Of a stretch of 10,673 nt of DNA, positions 1-8,910 are shown one piece after another. Under the pieces are notes generated by a model. The model saw only the letters and a list, made by a program, of their open reading frames with translations, was not told the DNA's origin and did no database searches. Positions within the stretch are counted from its first letter, which is position 1; every line of letters begins with the position of its first letter. The DNA is from Acephala macrosclerotiorum (Eukaryota; Ascomycota; Leotiomycetes; Helotiales; Mollisiaceae): assembly GCA_014904845.1 (NCBI GenBank), contig MU119920.1:1943-12615 (forward strand), in the 5' to 3' direction. The position numbers and the translations under genes are program-made.

Positions 1-26
1 ATTTAATAAATTACAATAAAATACTC

Positions 27-76
<50 letters not shown>

Positions 77-600
77 AAAAAAAAAAAAAAAAAAAAAACG
101 AACGTAAAATTACAATATTTTTTAAAAATTTAATAATTTTTTTTAATACAAATAAATTTTTTTTTTTTTTTTACATTTAATTAAATCAACAAATTATATA
201 TAATCTAAATTTTTTTATTCGATCGATTTTATTCAATTGTTATTTTTTTGTAAGTAATTTTATTATTTTGTAATCGAACGAATTTAATTATTAATTAATA
301 TTAATATATTTAAAAACAAATTACAAAATATTAAAATTTTAATCTAATATTAATAATTCAATTCTATTTGCCTTTTTTTAGAGGGGATACTTATCTACTT
401 ATTTAATTAAAAAGTGTAAACGTAAAATTAAAAAATAAATACTAAAATAATTATTATTAAAAATAATAAAAATTATAACTCGAATTATTCAATCGATCGT
501 TTAAACGATTACTTGATTGAATCGACAAAATTAATATTTCAAACCTTAAATAATTATATTAATTTTTAATAAAGTTATAAATATGTCAAAATCGCTATTT
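1..600. other. AT-rich, RIP-type gene-free block
   Basis: By hand count this block holds 43 C and 29 G in 600 bases, about 12% G+C, and has long A runs at 34-69 and 74-98. No coding frame of any length is visible. C and G are largely confined to CpG steps (14 CpG, about 2 expected from composition), often as TCGATCGA-like palindromes. The pattern fits a repeat mutated by C-to-T changes on both strands (RIP). The underlying element is no longer recognisable. Composition changes abruptly near 600-610, where the gene island begins. Confidence 0.75.
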
Positions 601-784
601 TTAGTGTAAAAGGTGGCCGGAATAAGAGGGTGACCGGGATTAGGAACTAGGGACTTGTAAATTGGCTCCGCGACCCATTGGCAAGAATTTCCGTGACAAT
701 CGACCAGACCTCAAGGTAGCCCTCGAACTGTATGTCTCAGATTCTACCAGGTCAGAGCCTTCCACATCCACGATTCCTCCGGAA
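601..784 (+). pseudogene. Decayed extra copy of the FGKYxGK-type repeat upstream of the first paralog
   Basis: The frame of the downstream gene is open from 644 but has no ATG before 785. Its translation there includes RDNRPDLKVALELY, which matches the C-terminal half of the repeat seen later (compare RPELKAALDL in the second gene and TPALRAALLE in this one). In a different frame, at about 651-680, the sequence reads LVNWLRDPL, matching the middle of the repeat (compare YLNWLKK). The two halves lie in different frames, and an in-frame stop lies at 648-650. The simplest reading is that a first repeat copy suffered an indel and lost its FGKYxGK part next to the AT block. An alternative is a splice acceptor at the TAG ending at 650, but no upstream exon is recognisable in 1-600. 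Confidence 0.4.
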
Positions 785-1681
785 ATGCGAAACACGCGCA
801 AACGTTCATGCTCACGTGACCGCAACATTCCTCCCGCCAAAGCGCTGAAGCAAGACTCGAGCTACAGAGTGCATTTCGGACAATATCAAGGGAAGAGTCT
901 ATCGGAAGTACCACTTGATGTCTTACAGAGATGGAAGAAGAATATCGACAAGCCAGGCTTCAGGCAGGCTACTCCAGCTCTCCGCGCCGCCTTGTTGGAG
1001 ATACCTATCGTCGCAACACTCCAGCCACCCCAACCATCTACCGCCTTTGAACCAGAAAATGCATCTTCAGATCTTGGAATCGAACCCTCGAACTTGCCAG
1101 CATCTCTACATGACGAAGTAAAAGCAGAACTCAATAAGAACGATCCCGGCCGCACTAAAGGCATCAAGCAAGAATCAAGCTACGTGATGCATTCTGGTGC
1201 TTACCAAGGACTAAAGCTCTCAGAAGTTCCACCGAGTTATCTGAATTGGTTGAAGAAGAGTATCGACAAGAAGCCTAACTTCTTCATTCCAGCTCTTCGT
1301 GCGGCCTCGCAGGAATTCCCCGATTCAAAGCCCCATAAAAGTGTTCCACCAGCGGGATGGACACCACCCAACGGACGCTTTGTGCCCGAAAAGTTCAAGG
1401 AAGGCGGATATTGGGAAGGAGATGAGCTCTGGATCTCAGCTTGGGATGCCAAGAAGTTCTTCGGCTTGCGAATCGGGTCACTCGCCTCAATACCTCTCGT
1501 CGATAAGGGGCCAAAGAAGAGATACTGGTTGTATCATCTTTGGGATTTCTCAAAATTCACGAGATCGAGGAAAGAGGCTGATGCGGGGTTAAAAGCATTT
1601 CTACGGAAGAACGAGTATAGGACTGAGGAGATCTGGGATAGTATGGGACTGGGTGCTTGCTTGCTAAACGACAACATGTGA
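785..1681 (+). CDS. Hypothetical protein with two FGxYxGK-type repeats and a Trp-rich C-terminal domain (paralog 1)
   Basis: This encodes a predicted 298-residue protein of unknown function. The first in-frame ATG is at 785 (G at -3). The frame is open back to 644, but upstream only a TTG could serve as start, so the gene may be 5'-truncated. Residues 2-13 are basic (RNTRKRSCSRDR), a possible nuclear localisation signal. Repeat 1 covers about 27-70 (YRVHFGQYQGKSLSEVP, then ALRAAL). Repeat 2 covers about 133-175 (HSGAYQGLKLSEVPPSYLNWL, ALRAAS), so the FG of the motif is SG here. The repeats resemble the short DUF3820/QSregVF-like motif FGKYxGxxLxxxPxxYLxWL; that match is from memory and unverified. 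The C-terminal domain begins at WTPPN (192), with LWISAWDA (215-222) and YWLYHLWD (247-254). The same domain ends the next gene, so the two look like a tandem duplication. No signal peptide, membrane segment or intron is evident. Confidence 0.7.
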   Translation: MRNTRKRSCSRDRNIPPAKALKQDSSYRVHFGQYQGKSLSEVPLDVLQRWKKNIDKPGFRQATPALRAALLEIPIVATLQPPQPSTAFEPENASSDLGIEPSNLPASLHDEVKAELNKNDPGRTKGIKQESSYVMHSGAYQGLKLSEVPPSYLNWLKKSIDKKPNFFIPALRAASQEFPDSKPHKSVPPAGWTPPNGRFVPEKFKEGGYWEGDELWISAWDAKKFFGLRIGSLASIPLVDKGPKKRYWLYHLWDFSKFTRSRKEADAGLKAFLRKNEYRTEEIWDSMGLGACLLNDNM

Positions 1682-2046
1682 GCGATGAAATATCGGAGTT
1701 TAGGAGTCCTAGCGAGGGGCAGTAGGCCTAGAAAGATCATCATATTTCGTCTTTTAGCTGCTGGAGTCAATTGCACAGTAGAGGTCTTTTTTCGACCTGT
1801 CAATAGTACAACTTTTTCTATCTTCCAACTCACCTTAAATATCCACGTGTACAGCCAGGACAAGAGAGCGTTCAATTGGAGTAAGGATAGCTCCTTGCTT
1901 GGGAATATCGCCGGCCGAAGCTCTTCCCAAAGTCCACCTCATCCGACGTCGCGTTTGCAAACTTCCATCTCAACTTCGGCACACAGCACGCGCGCAAAAG
2001 CACACGGAAAGAGAGATCAGCAGAGGGTCGACGAGCACCTAACGCC
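1682..2046 (+). promoter_or_regulatory. Intergenic region: 3' end of paralog 1 and promoter/5'UTR of paralog 2
   Basis: This 365-bp stretch has no convincing gene. An open frame beginning at 1685 runs into the next gene in another phase but shows no motif and low-complexity content. Candidate promoter elements are a reverse CCAAT (ATTGG, 1875-1879) and an E-box CACGTG at 1844-1849, close to the AT-rich TTAAATAT. The stretch from about 1960 to the ATG is rich in C, A and CT, as is common near fungal transcription starts. None of these elements is proven. Confidence 0.35.
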
Positions 2047-3429
2047 ATGGAGCACCTTCCAGAACATAGTCCAGCAGCGCTCTTCGAAAATGAAGCCGGG
2101 TACCGCATCGACTTCGACACAAATCACAACGGACAACTCCTCCACCATATGCCAAGAGACTACCTAGAAAAGCTCTCCAAGCGCCGCTATTTCGTCTGCG
2201 TTCGTCCCGAACTCAAAGCTGCTCTCGATCTAGAAGGCTTCACCGTTACGAAACCCACGCGTCGCCGAAGAGCACTCGTCGAATCGCAAGAATTACGATC
2301 TGGCAATCTATTGGGCGACAGTGACAATCTTCCTACAGAGTCAGAGGAGCTAGAGAGATTTCCTTTCACCCAAGCAACGCCCACCACACAAACCTCTCTT
2401 GATTCAACACCCACCGTCACTGAGCAGATCATGGCGCCGACCGTAGGGATTTCCGTCGCAGAACCCGAGTATCGCCTCGACTTTGGCAAATTCGCGGGGA
2501 AAACCCTCGACGAAGTCTCCCATGACTACCTACAAGCTTTGTGCAACAGCTGGCATCTCATCTGGAAACGCCCAAGTCTTAGAGCAGCCCTCACACAGCG
2601 CGGCTACTCTGTTGCACCATATACCAAGGGACAAAGAGGTGGTTTGCGCGAGGGAGGTGCTGCCCTTCCGCCTGATGGGAATAGCCTTCCTATCAAAGAA
2701 GAGGAGTCGAAGGAGTCGAAAAGGTCTTCATTCTTTCAGGCAACCACCTCTATGTCGAACGATCCCGCTCCTGCAATCTTCAATGCGTATTCAACACAAG
2801 CAACCCTAGCCATGCCAGCCTCCTCACACTACCTCCGGCCTTCAGCTTATAGCTCTCGCCTCGCTCAAGTACCCGCGGTCTCTACATCTACCTCAAACAA
2901 TCTCACTCCTGCAGCATTCAACATTTCTTCAACCCAACAACCTCCAGTAGTCCTGTCCACATCGACAGACCTCTTCGCTACATCCCTGACGCGAGTCGCC
3001 TCAAAGACCCACTGGACACCCCCAAACATCTACAACACCCCCGCGAAGTTTCGAAACCGCAGAACTCTCGATGGAGGCTGGCTATGGATTTCAAGTTGGG
3101 ACGCCAGGTCCATCTTCAGACTCACCATCGACCAATTCCTTCGACTGCCTCTTGCGGATGTCCCAGGTATCAAGAAGACACAACAAGTGTACTGGTTGTA
3201 CCATGTCTGGGATTTGGTTCAGTTCGAAACCTCTGAAGCTAACGCAGACGAGATCTTGACGAATATGTTCGCGAACCAGATCAATGAGCAGACTCAGGAT
3301 GTTTGGGGCAAGAAGTTGCTTTCGAAGAAGGATGTCTCGCGGAGGGATACAACACTTGTTGATGCCGGATATGGAGCAGGTGCGCATCCTGCTTTGATCC
3401 CTGGAGAGGTTGATGTTGATATGGGCTGA
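2047..3429 (+). CDS. Hypothetical protein with two FGxYxGK-type repeats and a Trp-rich C-terminal domain (paralog 2)
   Basis: This is an intact, intronless frame of 460 residues with a good start context (CGCCATGG). Repeat 1 (about 19-60) is degenerate: YRIDF is kept, the GKYxGK core is replaced by a TNHNGQ stretch, then MPRDYLEKL and RPELKAAL. Repeat 2 (about 142-182) is canonical: YRLDFGKFAGKTLDEV, then RPSLRAAL. A basic run, PTRRRR (70-75), could be a nuclear localisation signal. Residues of about 200-320 form a Ser/Thr/Pro-rich, probably disordered linker. The C-terminal domain starts at WTPPN (323) with LWISSWDA (346-353) and YWLYHVWD (382-389), colinear with the upstream gene. It continues about 70 residues past YWLYHVWD, ending in an acidic tip. 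Function is unknown. The architecture suggests small binding modules joined to a conserved terminal domain rather than a recognisable enzyme. Confidence 0.8.
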   Translation: MEHLPEHSPAALFENEAGYRIDFDTNHNGQLLHHMPRDYLEKLSKRRYFVCVRPELKAALDLEGFTVTKPTRRRRALVESQELRSGNLLGDSDNLPTESEELERFPFTQATPTTQTSLDSTPTVTEQIMAPTVGISVAEPEYRLDFGKFAGKTLDEVSHDYLQALCNSWHLIWKRPSLRAALTQRGYSVAPYTKGQRGGLREGGAALPPDGNSLPIKEEESKESKRSSFFQATTSMSNDPAPAIFNAYSTQATLAMPASSHYLRPSAYSSRLAQVPAVSTSTSNNLTPAAFNISSTQQPPVVLSTSTDLFATSLTRVASKTHWTPPNIYNTPAKFRNRRTLDGGWLWISSWDARSIFRLTIDQFLRLPLADVPGIKKTQQVYWLYHVWDLVQFETSEANADEILTNMFANQINEQTQDVWGKKLLSKKDVSRRDTTLVDAGYGAGAHPALIPGEVDVDMG

Positions 3430-3860
3430 ATACAAGGTGGCTGGTGACCGGCGGGAGAAAATTGGTGACAGTCAGGCACTTGCTATTGCACGAGAGGATC
3501 TTTGTTCGCAATGAATCGTGTACCTGTAAAGTTGAGCAGCATAAAATACAAAGAGGTCGTGGCAGTCGGTATCGAGTTCAAAGCGGCTACGAGGTGTCTA
3601 CTTTCTGCCGGACAGCCGAGGAACCCCTTCTTCCAGAGACAACTCAATCAGACTTTGTGAAGTATCTTAACTCTTTATGCAAGCATATGAATCTCTCCCA
3701 CAAGAAAACAAGTCAAAAACCACCAACCAGTATTATCAGTGATATTTGGATCCTCTTCGAATGCGATTAAAGTTGCTAGCTTTCAATTTGAGTTCTATAT
3801 ACGGAAAATGGGGAGACGCAGGCACTATTCCCAAATAGGCAATAAGTATTGCAATGGATA
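3430..3860. other. Gene-free downstream region of paralog 2
   Basis: About 430 bp of moderate composition lies between the stop codon of the second paralog and the AT block. A 108-codon open frame (3444-3770) starts only with GTG and shows no recognisable domain. The first 30 bases contain AAGGTGGCTGGTGACCGG, which loosely resembles bases 610-638 upstream of paralog 1 (AAGGTGGCCGG, then GTGACCGG). This may be chance or a trace of the duplication boundary. The stretch probably contains the 3' untranslated region and terminator; no clear polyadenylation signal was identified. Confidence 0.4.
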
Positions 3861-5105
3861 TTAATACTTTTATATTTAGTTAAATTTTATTATTTTAATT
3901 TATTAAATATATTATTATTTAATATAATATAAAAAAAAAAAAAATAAAAATTAAATTTAAATTTATATTTATTAAAAAAAAAAAATTAAATTAATAAATT
4001 ATAAAATAATATTATTTTTAATATATTAATTTATAAATTAATTAATTAATAAAAACTTTTTTTTATTTAATATATATTTTATTTTATAAATTTTATAAAA
4101 AATTATAAAAAATTTAATTTTAAATTAAAAAAAATAATAAATAAAATATATTAATTAATATTATATTTAATAATTATAATTTTTATATATTATAAAAATT
4201 AAATTATTAATTATTATTTAAATATAAAATATTAATAATTATTAAATAATTAAATTCGTAATTATTTATTAATTTATTTTAATTATTATAATTAATTTTA
4301 AAAAAAAATATAAATTATTATATTAATAAATATATAAATTTTTTATATATATATTATAAATTTAAATTTTTTATATTATCGTTTTTATAATTTTTTTATT
4401 TTTATTTAAAAATTTAAATTTTTTTTATATTATATAAATTAAACATTATAAACGTTTTATTTTATATTAAAAATTAAAAAAAGAAATTTATAATAATTTT
4501 TATTATTATTATTATAAATAATATTATATATTATAATTATTTTTATATTTATTAATATTATATTAAAATATTATTTAAAAAGTTTTATTTTTATTTTAAA
4601 TATTAATTTATTTATTTATATAAAAAATATAATATATAATATTTATTATTAATTTAAATTTTATTATTTTATATTTAATTAATAATATTAAAATATATTA
4701 ATATATTTTTTAATTTTTATATTAATTTTTTTAATTAAATTACGTATTAAATACGTATATATATTATAATATATATAATATATAATTGATTTTTTTATTT
4801 AATAAATTATTATTTTTATTTATATAATATAAATTATTAATTTAATTAAAAAAAAATATTAAATTTTTTTTCATTTATTTAATTTTAAAATTTATATATA
4901 TTTTTATATTTATATATTAATTAAATTAATTTTTTATAAAAATTCGTATAAAATAATTTAATTTTTTTTAATTTTTTTTTTTTAAATATATTAATACATT
5001 TAATACGTAATTTGACATTTCAAACTACGTTCTTTGTAATATTATTATATAAATATTAAAATCCAAAATAAAATAATAAAAATTAAACAAAGTAATCGAT
5101 AAAAG
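3861..5105. other. Extreme AT block (RIP-saturated repeat remnant)
   Basis: From 3901 to 4980 only 18 of 1080 bases are G or C by hand count (about 1.7%), and 12 of those 18 lie in six CpG steps (TACGTA, TTCGTA, AACGTT and similar). No gene, terminal repeat or transposon frame survives. The extent of C:G loss fits exhaustive RIP of an old repeat. The last 70 bases are slightly less extreme and lead directly to the 3' end of the minus-strand gene, whose stop codon is only about 45 bases away. Its transcript end may therefore lie inside this block. Confidence 0.75.
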
Positions 5106-5149
5106 AAAGTAGACTTTAGTTACTCTGGCTCGCTGCTCTCGCCCAGGCA

Positions 5150-8100
5150 TCAATCTCTATTCTGCCGATCCCATCCAGGGGATAGATACCCATAAACTTG
5201 CTCTTGCGACAAGTTCGGTGGCATGTTCGGTGGCATGTTCCATGCCGGTCTTTGTTGGGACTGCTGGTACGGCGGGCCGTGCGGGTAATAGAGTGGATTC
5301 GGGCCTCCCATCATGGGAGGCGCGTGATAAAATGGCCCTTGTGATTGGTATTGCGGTCTTCCCCCGTCTGGCCTTCCCCACTCCTGGAAGGAATAGCGAT
5401 GCTCAGGCGATGATTGATAGCGGGGTTCTTGCCATTCGGGGCCTTGCCAGGGTTGCCGATAAAACTGTCCATGCGATGGATATTGCGGCTCTGCCGACCC
5501 TGGAGAGTGATACTCGTAAGGCTCGTCTTCCGATCGATAGTATTGGGTCCTACGCGGTTCTGGCTCTCGCCGTGCTGAAGAATCCCGGTAAGATTGGTTT
5601 TGTGGCCTTCGCCGTTCTGGCCTTGTATATGCCGCAGAAGGCTCAGGCTTGTGATGATACTGTTCCCGTGGTTGATCTTGTTGTCTTTGCTTTCTTCTTT
5701 GATTCCGTGGAGTTGGCTGTTCCGCTCTTGCTCCCAGGACTTCGTCCATATAGAGACGAAGGCCTGCCTCCTTCGCAAAGCCAGCTGGCGAGACTATATA
5801 AGGCACCGCTATGTTGTACCGTTTTCCATCTCCATTAATACTAAAATAAGGCGCCACTACGTTGGACGATTTTTCACTGTGACTGGGATCATTGGTACTA
5901 AGGCAGAAGAATCTTTTTATCGCTTCGTCTTGGAGTTGATTGAGGAACACTCGTTGGCTTTGACCAGTAGATACCTCCGAGAGGTATGCATATTCGAGAC
6001 AACGTTCATGTGAGGCGTGCGGCAAGAAACCAGCACAAATGATCGAGGTATGGAGAAGTGTTAGCATGGGATCTGGGTCCTCGGCTTTCCGCATCTCATT
6101 CAAAGATCTTGTCGTCACGGGTTCGGCTACTAGATAATGTGGCTCGATGGTATACCAGAATGGTACGCGATAGTACATTGAGAGGATATAGCTTAGCCAA
6201 TCGAAATTCCGTGATGGGGCAGACGCGAGAGTTAGCCAGAATTTAGTGAGAAATGAATACCCATTCTCTCTCCAGAGGTTTGGATCGTGTTGAAGGATAG
6301 CCTCAGTCGAACCTGGTCTGTTGAAGAACTCCTTCGCGGTCTGATGCATGAATTGGACCCTAGTATTCTCAAGAACTTCCAGCATGCCCCCGCACCGGCT
6401 CTGCAGACGCCGCCTTGTAGCAATCAGGAACTCTTCTGCATACGGATCAGATGGTAACCGCTTCGCGGCGTCTGATGGGCTACTGCCGAGCGCGCATAGA
6501 AGAGCGAGGCCCAGGTCTCGTAAGCCGAAGGAATCTTTACTCCTCAAGACGATTTCGATCATGATGTAGCTCTCGAATCTGTAATCTAGAGGAATGCGGT
6601 CGATCAGTCTCTGGTATGACTTGTCCAGATCGTCCGGAAATGATGAGAATGCCTGTATCAGCTCTTCTGGCATGGCGCCATCGGTGCAAGCCTTGAGGAG
6701 CTCGTCTAGCACGAGCCGGACCCAGATGAAGACACCTTCGGCTCGAGTTGAGAGGTCATCTTTCAAAGTCTGGATAGTGTCATTGTCACTGCGCTTCTCC
6801 CGTTCCATCATCTCTCTCATCCGCGTGTTGCTCTCGAACCGGCCGTCGACAAACCTCTGGATGTCTTCCCGCGTGTGCTCATGTACTTTGCATCCGACTA
6901 CATCGCTAAAGGCGTCCAGAAAGACGTTCCAAGGTCGGCTGGAGCAACAGATCTTGAATTCTGTCGCTGAACCCGCTCGCGGCCTCACCAGGTCCTTCAC
7001 AAAGTCCGCGATTGTCTGCGGCTCGCCATCGAACTCATCCAGTGCGTCAAGGAAGAGGAGGATGCGCAAAGGTACCTTGCTTTGCGTGAAAATGATGTCG
7101 AGAGCTTGGCGTAGGTCGTGAAGAGACCATGTGAGGCGTCTTTGCTCGGGGCGAGAGGCAAAGATAGGCAGCACCAGTTTTGCGAGCTTCCTCTCGCCAT
7201 TCATCAGCTGGTATAAAAACCGGTAGAGTAGGCCCTCCAGGGACTTTTGGACGGCTGACCCACGATCGTGAAAGAAGAAGTCGATGATGATGTGCGCTGC
7301 TCCCGGGTCATGTTTGCTGAAGAAGTCGTATGTTCGGGTGTCCTGCCGGGCTAGTTTCATGAGCGTGGACTTGCCTGAGCCGGGTTTCCCGCTGATCCAG
7401 TACAGCTCCTGTGGGCTCCCGAGCCAGAAAGTAAAACCTAGGTCCTCATTGTCGAAGATCCACTCGAATGTTGACTTGTACTGTGCTTGGATTTCACTCA
7501 GTCGGTGACCCGTCTCCTCAATGTTGAGGCTGTTCATCATGACTGCGAGTGTTCATTAGTTGAGGACCACGAGGAGAGATCTGGCTACGAACCATAAATA
7601 TCGTCTTCATCGGAGCCGGATCTTGACTGATGAAAGTCTGAGCGAGCCTCGCTAGGTTTGGCTGAGTATGATGAGATGTCTGCAGCAGTGTCGTACATAA
7701 AGTCGACAATGGCCTGGCAGTCTTGATCACCAGCGCCGAACTTGACCAAGTTGGAATGGTCTTCATCAACAGGCATGTACTGATTAGAGCTCTTCTGGAT
7801 GGCTGAAGACTTATCGACGAGTAGGTCTAATGGGCCGTCTCTCCGCCATCGGCCCGAAGTAGTTTTCTGTTGCGGTTCGCTTTAGGCATGACGTTCATTA
7901 ACACCAAGGAGGGGATGGTACATACCCGGGTTGTAGCAGACCGCTTTGTTTCATATACCGACAAGATCCTGATGCCCCTGTGCGTGACGATTCCTGAGAA
8001 CTGTCCGTCCAAGCTCTGAAGGTAGTCCGAGTCAGTGGATAAAAGTTGCACAATATGTGAATTTGGCTGATCCTCTACCATCGGCAGCAGATGGGAAACC

Positions 8101-8910
8101 GTCATCCCTCTGTTCGGCACACCGAAGAAGACAACACCGCGGATCAGATCGATCATGCCGTTGCTCGAGCCGCCTGTACGAGCCATCATGACCATCAACT
8201 GTTTCAAGACGATGCCGCCAAGGCTGTGAGCGAGTATAAAGAGCGGTTTTGCAGATGGGCTGGACCTCCCAATCGCTTTCATCTTGCTGATCAGAGCGAT
8301 CGCGATGTCGTCAATTCCCTTGACTGACTCGCTCCCGATAAGAGCTGTGTCGTACCCATAGATGATGCTTCGGAGATTGGGCATTTCTCGAGGTAGTCGG
8401 TCTCTTAGCCACATGAAAGTTGAGCGAGGACCGCGCTGCTTCCAGGAACCGAAGGGGTGGCTGGCCAGGCCAGAGATAGCGATGCAACTTCGTTGAGGTT
8501 TATTTAATCACCCTTCTAAGAAAGACGCTTGCAGGCCCAGGGAGACCGACTTACTCTAGTACATGTTCATCCTGAGAAACATCGTTCAGAGGCGTGAAAT
8601 CCCGAAAATGGACGTCCACAATAATATCCCTCACAAGCCCAGCCGACTGGCTGGGGATGACCCATTGGTCCTCGTCGTCGTTATCGAAAGCAGGCGGCAC
8701 TCGATCGAACATGACCGTGGCGACCTTGGTTGCCGGGATCTCAAGGGGATTCAGGCTCGTCGCGAGGGAGAACACCTTGACATCCTCGGCGGCAAGGTCT
8801 GGTACGATCCCGGAGAGGAATGATGCGACTTGACGGGAATTTGTCAAAATGCATGGTAGCTGCCGTATGCGATAAGTCTTGGCTTTGTTACCTGTTGACA
8901 TCGAGGGCAT
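5150..8910 (-). CDS. NLR-like (STAND) protein: RRM-like N-terminus, SesB-type hydrolase, NACHT NTPase, P/Q/Y-rich tail
   Basis: Four exons are proposed: 8910-8555, 8487-7926, 7866-7593 and 7542-5150, giving 1194 residues. All junctions keep frame and family motifs. Residues 13-75 look RRM-like (YRIRQLP, KVATVMF). Residues of about 119-345 are a SesB-type alpha/beta hydrolase: AISGLASHPFGSW, WLRDRLP, IIYGYDT, then nucleophile elbow AHSLGG with Ser207 and probable catalytic His343 (DEDHSN). The NACHT domain has Walker A GKPGSGKST (449-457), Walker B LFLDALDEF (560-568), CSSRP (597-601) and GVFIWVRLVLDEL (near 667-679). The helical region beyond has VQFMHQTAKEFF (793-804), as in fungal NACHT proteins. 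No WD40, ankyrin or TPR repeats follow; residues 1004-1194 are disordered (33 Pro, 27 Gln, 18 Tyr). Such proteins are proposed fungal nonself-recognition switches. A TTG at 8982 opens the frame further, but 8910 is its first ATG (G at -3). Confidence 0.85.
5213..5241 (-). repeat. 12-bp tandem repeat in the NLR-like tail (Asn-Met-Pro-Pro)
   Basis: Two perfect copies of GTTCGGTGGCAT (5213-5224 and 5225-5236) plus a partial third copy encode NMPPNMPP near the C-terminus on the minus strand. This is an in-frame duplication within the disordered tail and suggests length variation by slippage. Confidence 0.75.
7543..7592 (-). other. Intron 3 of the NLR-like gene (50 bp)
   Basis: The donor is GTTCGT, a non-optimal but known fungal variant, and the acceptor is CGCAG, in phase 1. 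A branch-site-like CTAATGAAC lies about 20 bases from the acceptor. Splicing joins DEDDIY through a split Val to MMNSLNIEE, linking hydrolase and NACHT parts. If it were retained, the TAG at 7587-7585 would terminate the protein after the hydrolase. Confidence 0.7.
7867..7925 (-). other. Intron 2 of the NLR-like gene (59 bp)
   Basis: The donor is GTATGT and the acceptor CAACAG, in phase 0. Splicing joins ETKRSATTR to KTTSGRWRRDGPLDLLVD. This restores the segment between the YETK strand and the VDKSSA motif typical of the SesB family. Without splicing the frame ends at 7827 and the catalytic His region is lost. Confidence 0.75.
8488..8554 (-). other. Intron 1 of the NLR-like gene (67 bp)
   Basis: The donor is GTAAGT (8554-8549) and the acceptor is AAG (ending at 8488). 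It interrupts the codon of Asp119 in phase 2. Reading through meets a TAA at 8553-8551, while splicing joins DEHVL to DCIAISGL, the expected start of the hydrolase core, with no frame loss. Confidence 0.8.

Noticed and set aside
662..784. Starting paralog 1 at 662
   Set aside because: The first codon is TTG, not ATG. The residues there match only the end of a repeat, so this is treated as a decayed remnant.
1685..2167. 160-codon open frame between the paralogs
   Set aside because: It overlaps the start of paralog 2 in another frame and shows no family motif; the sequence reads better as promoter and 5' untranslated region.
3444..3770. 108-codon frame downstream of paralog 2 containing SRYRVQSGYE
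   Set aside because: The YRVQSG stretch recalls the YRVHFG repeat start, but the rest of the motif does not follow and the frame begins with GTG.
5218..5838. 206-codon plus-strand open frame opposite the NLR tail
   Set aside because: It is antisense to a biased coding tail; the composition of that tail keeps other frames open, and no domain or good start supports it.
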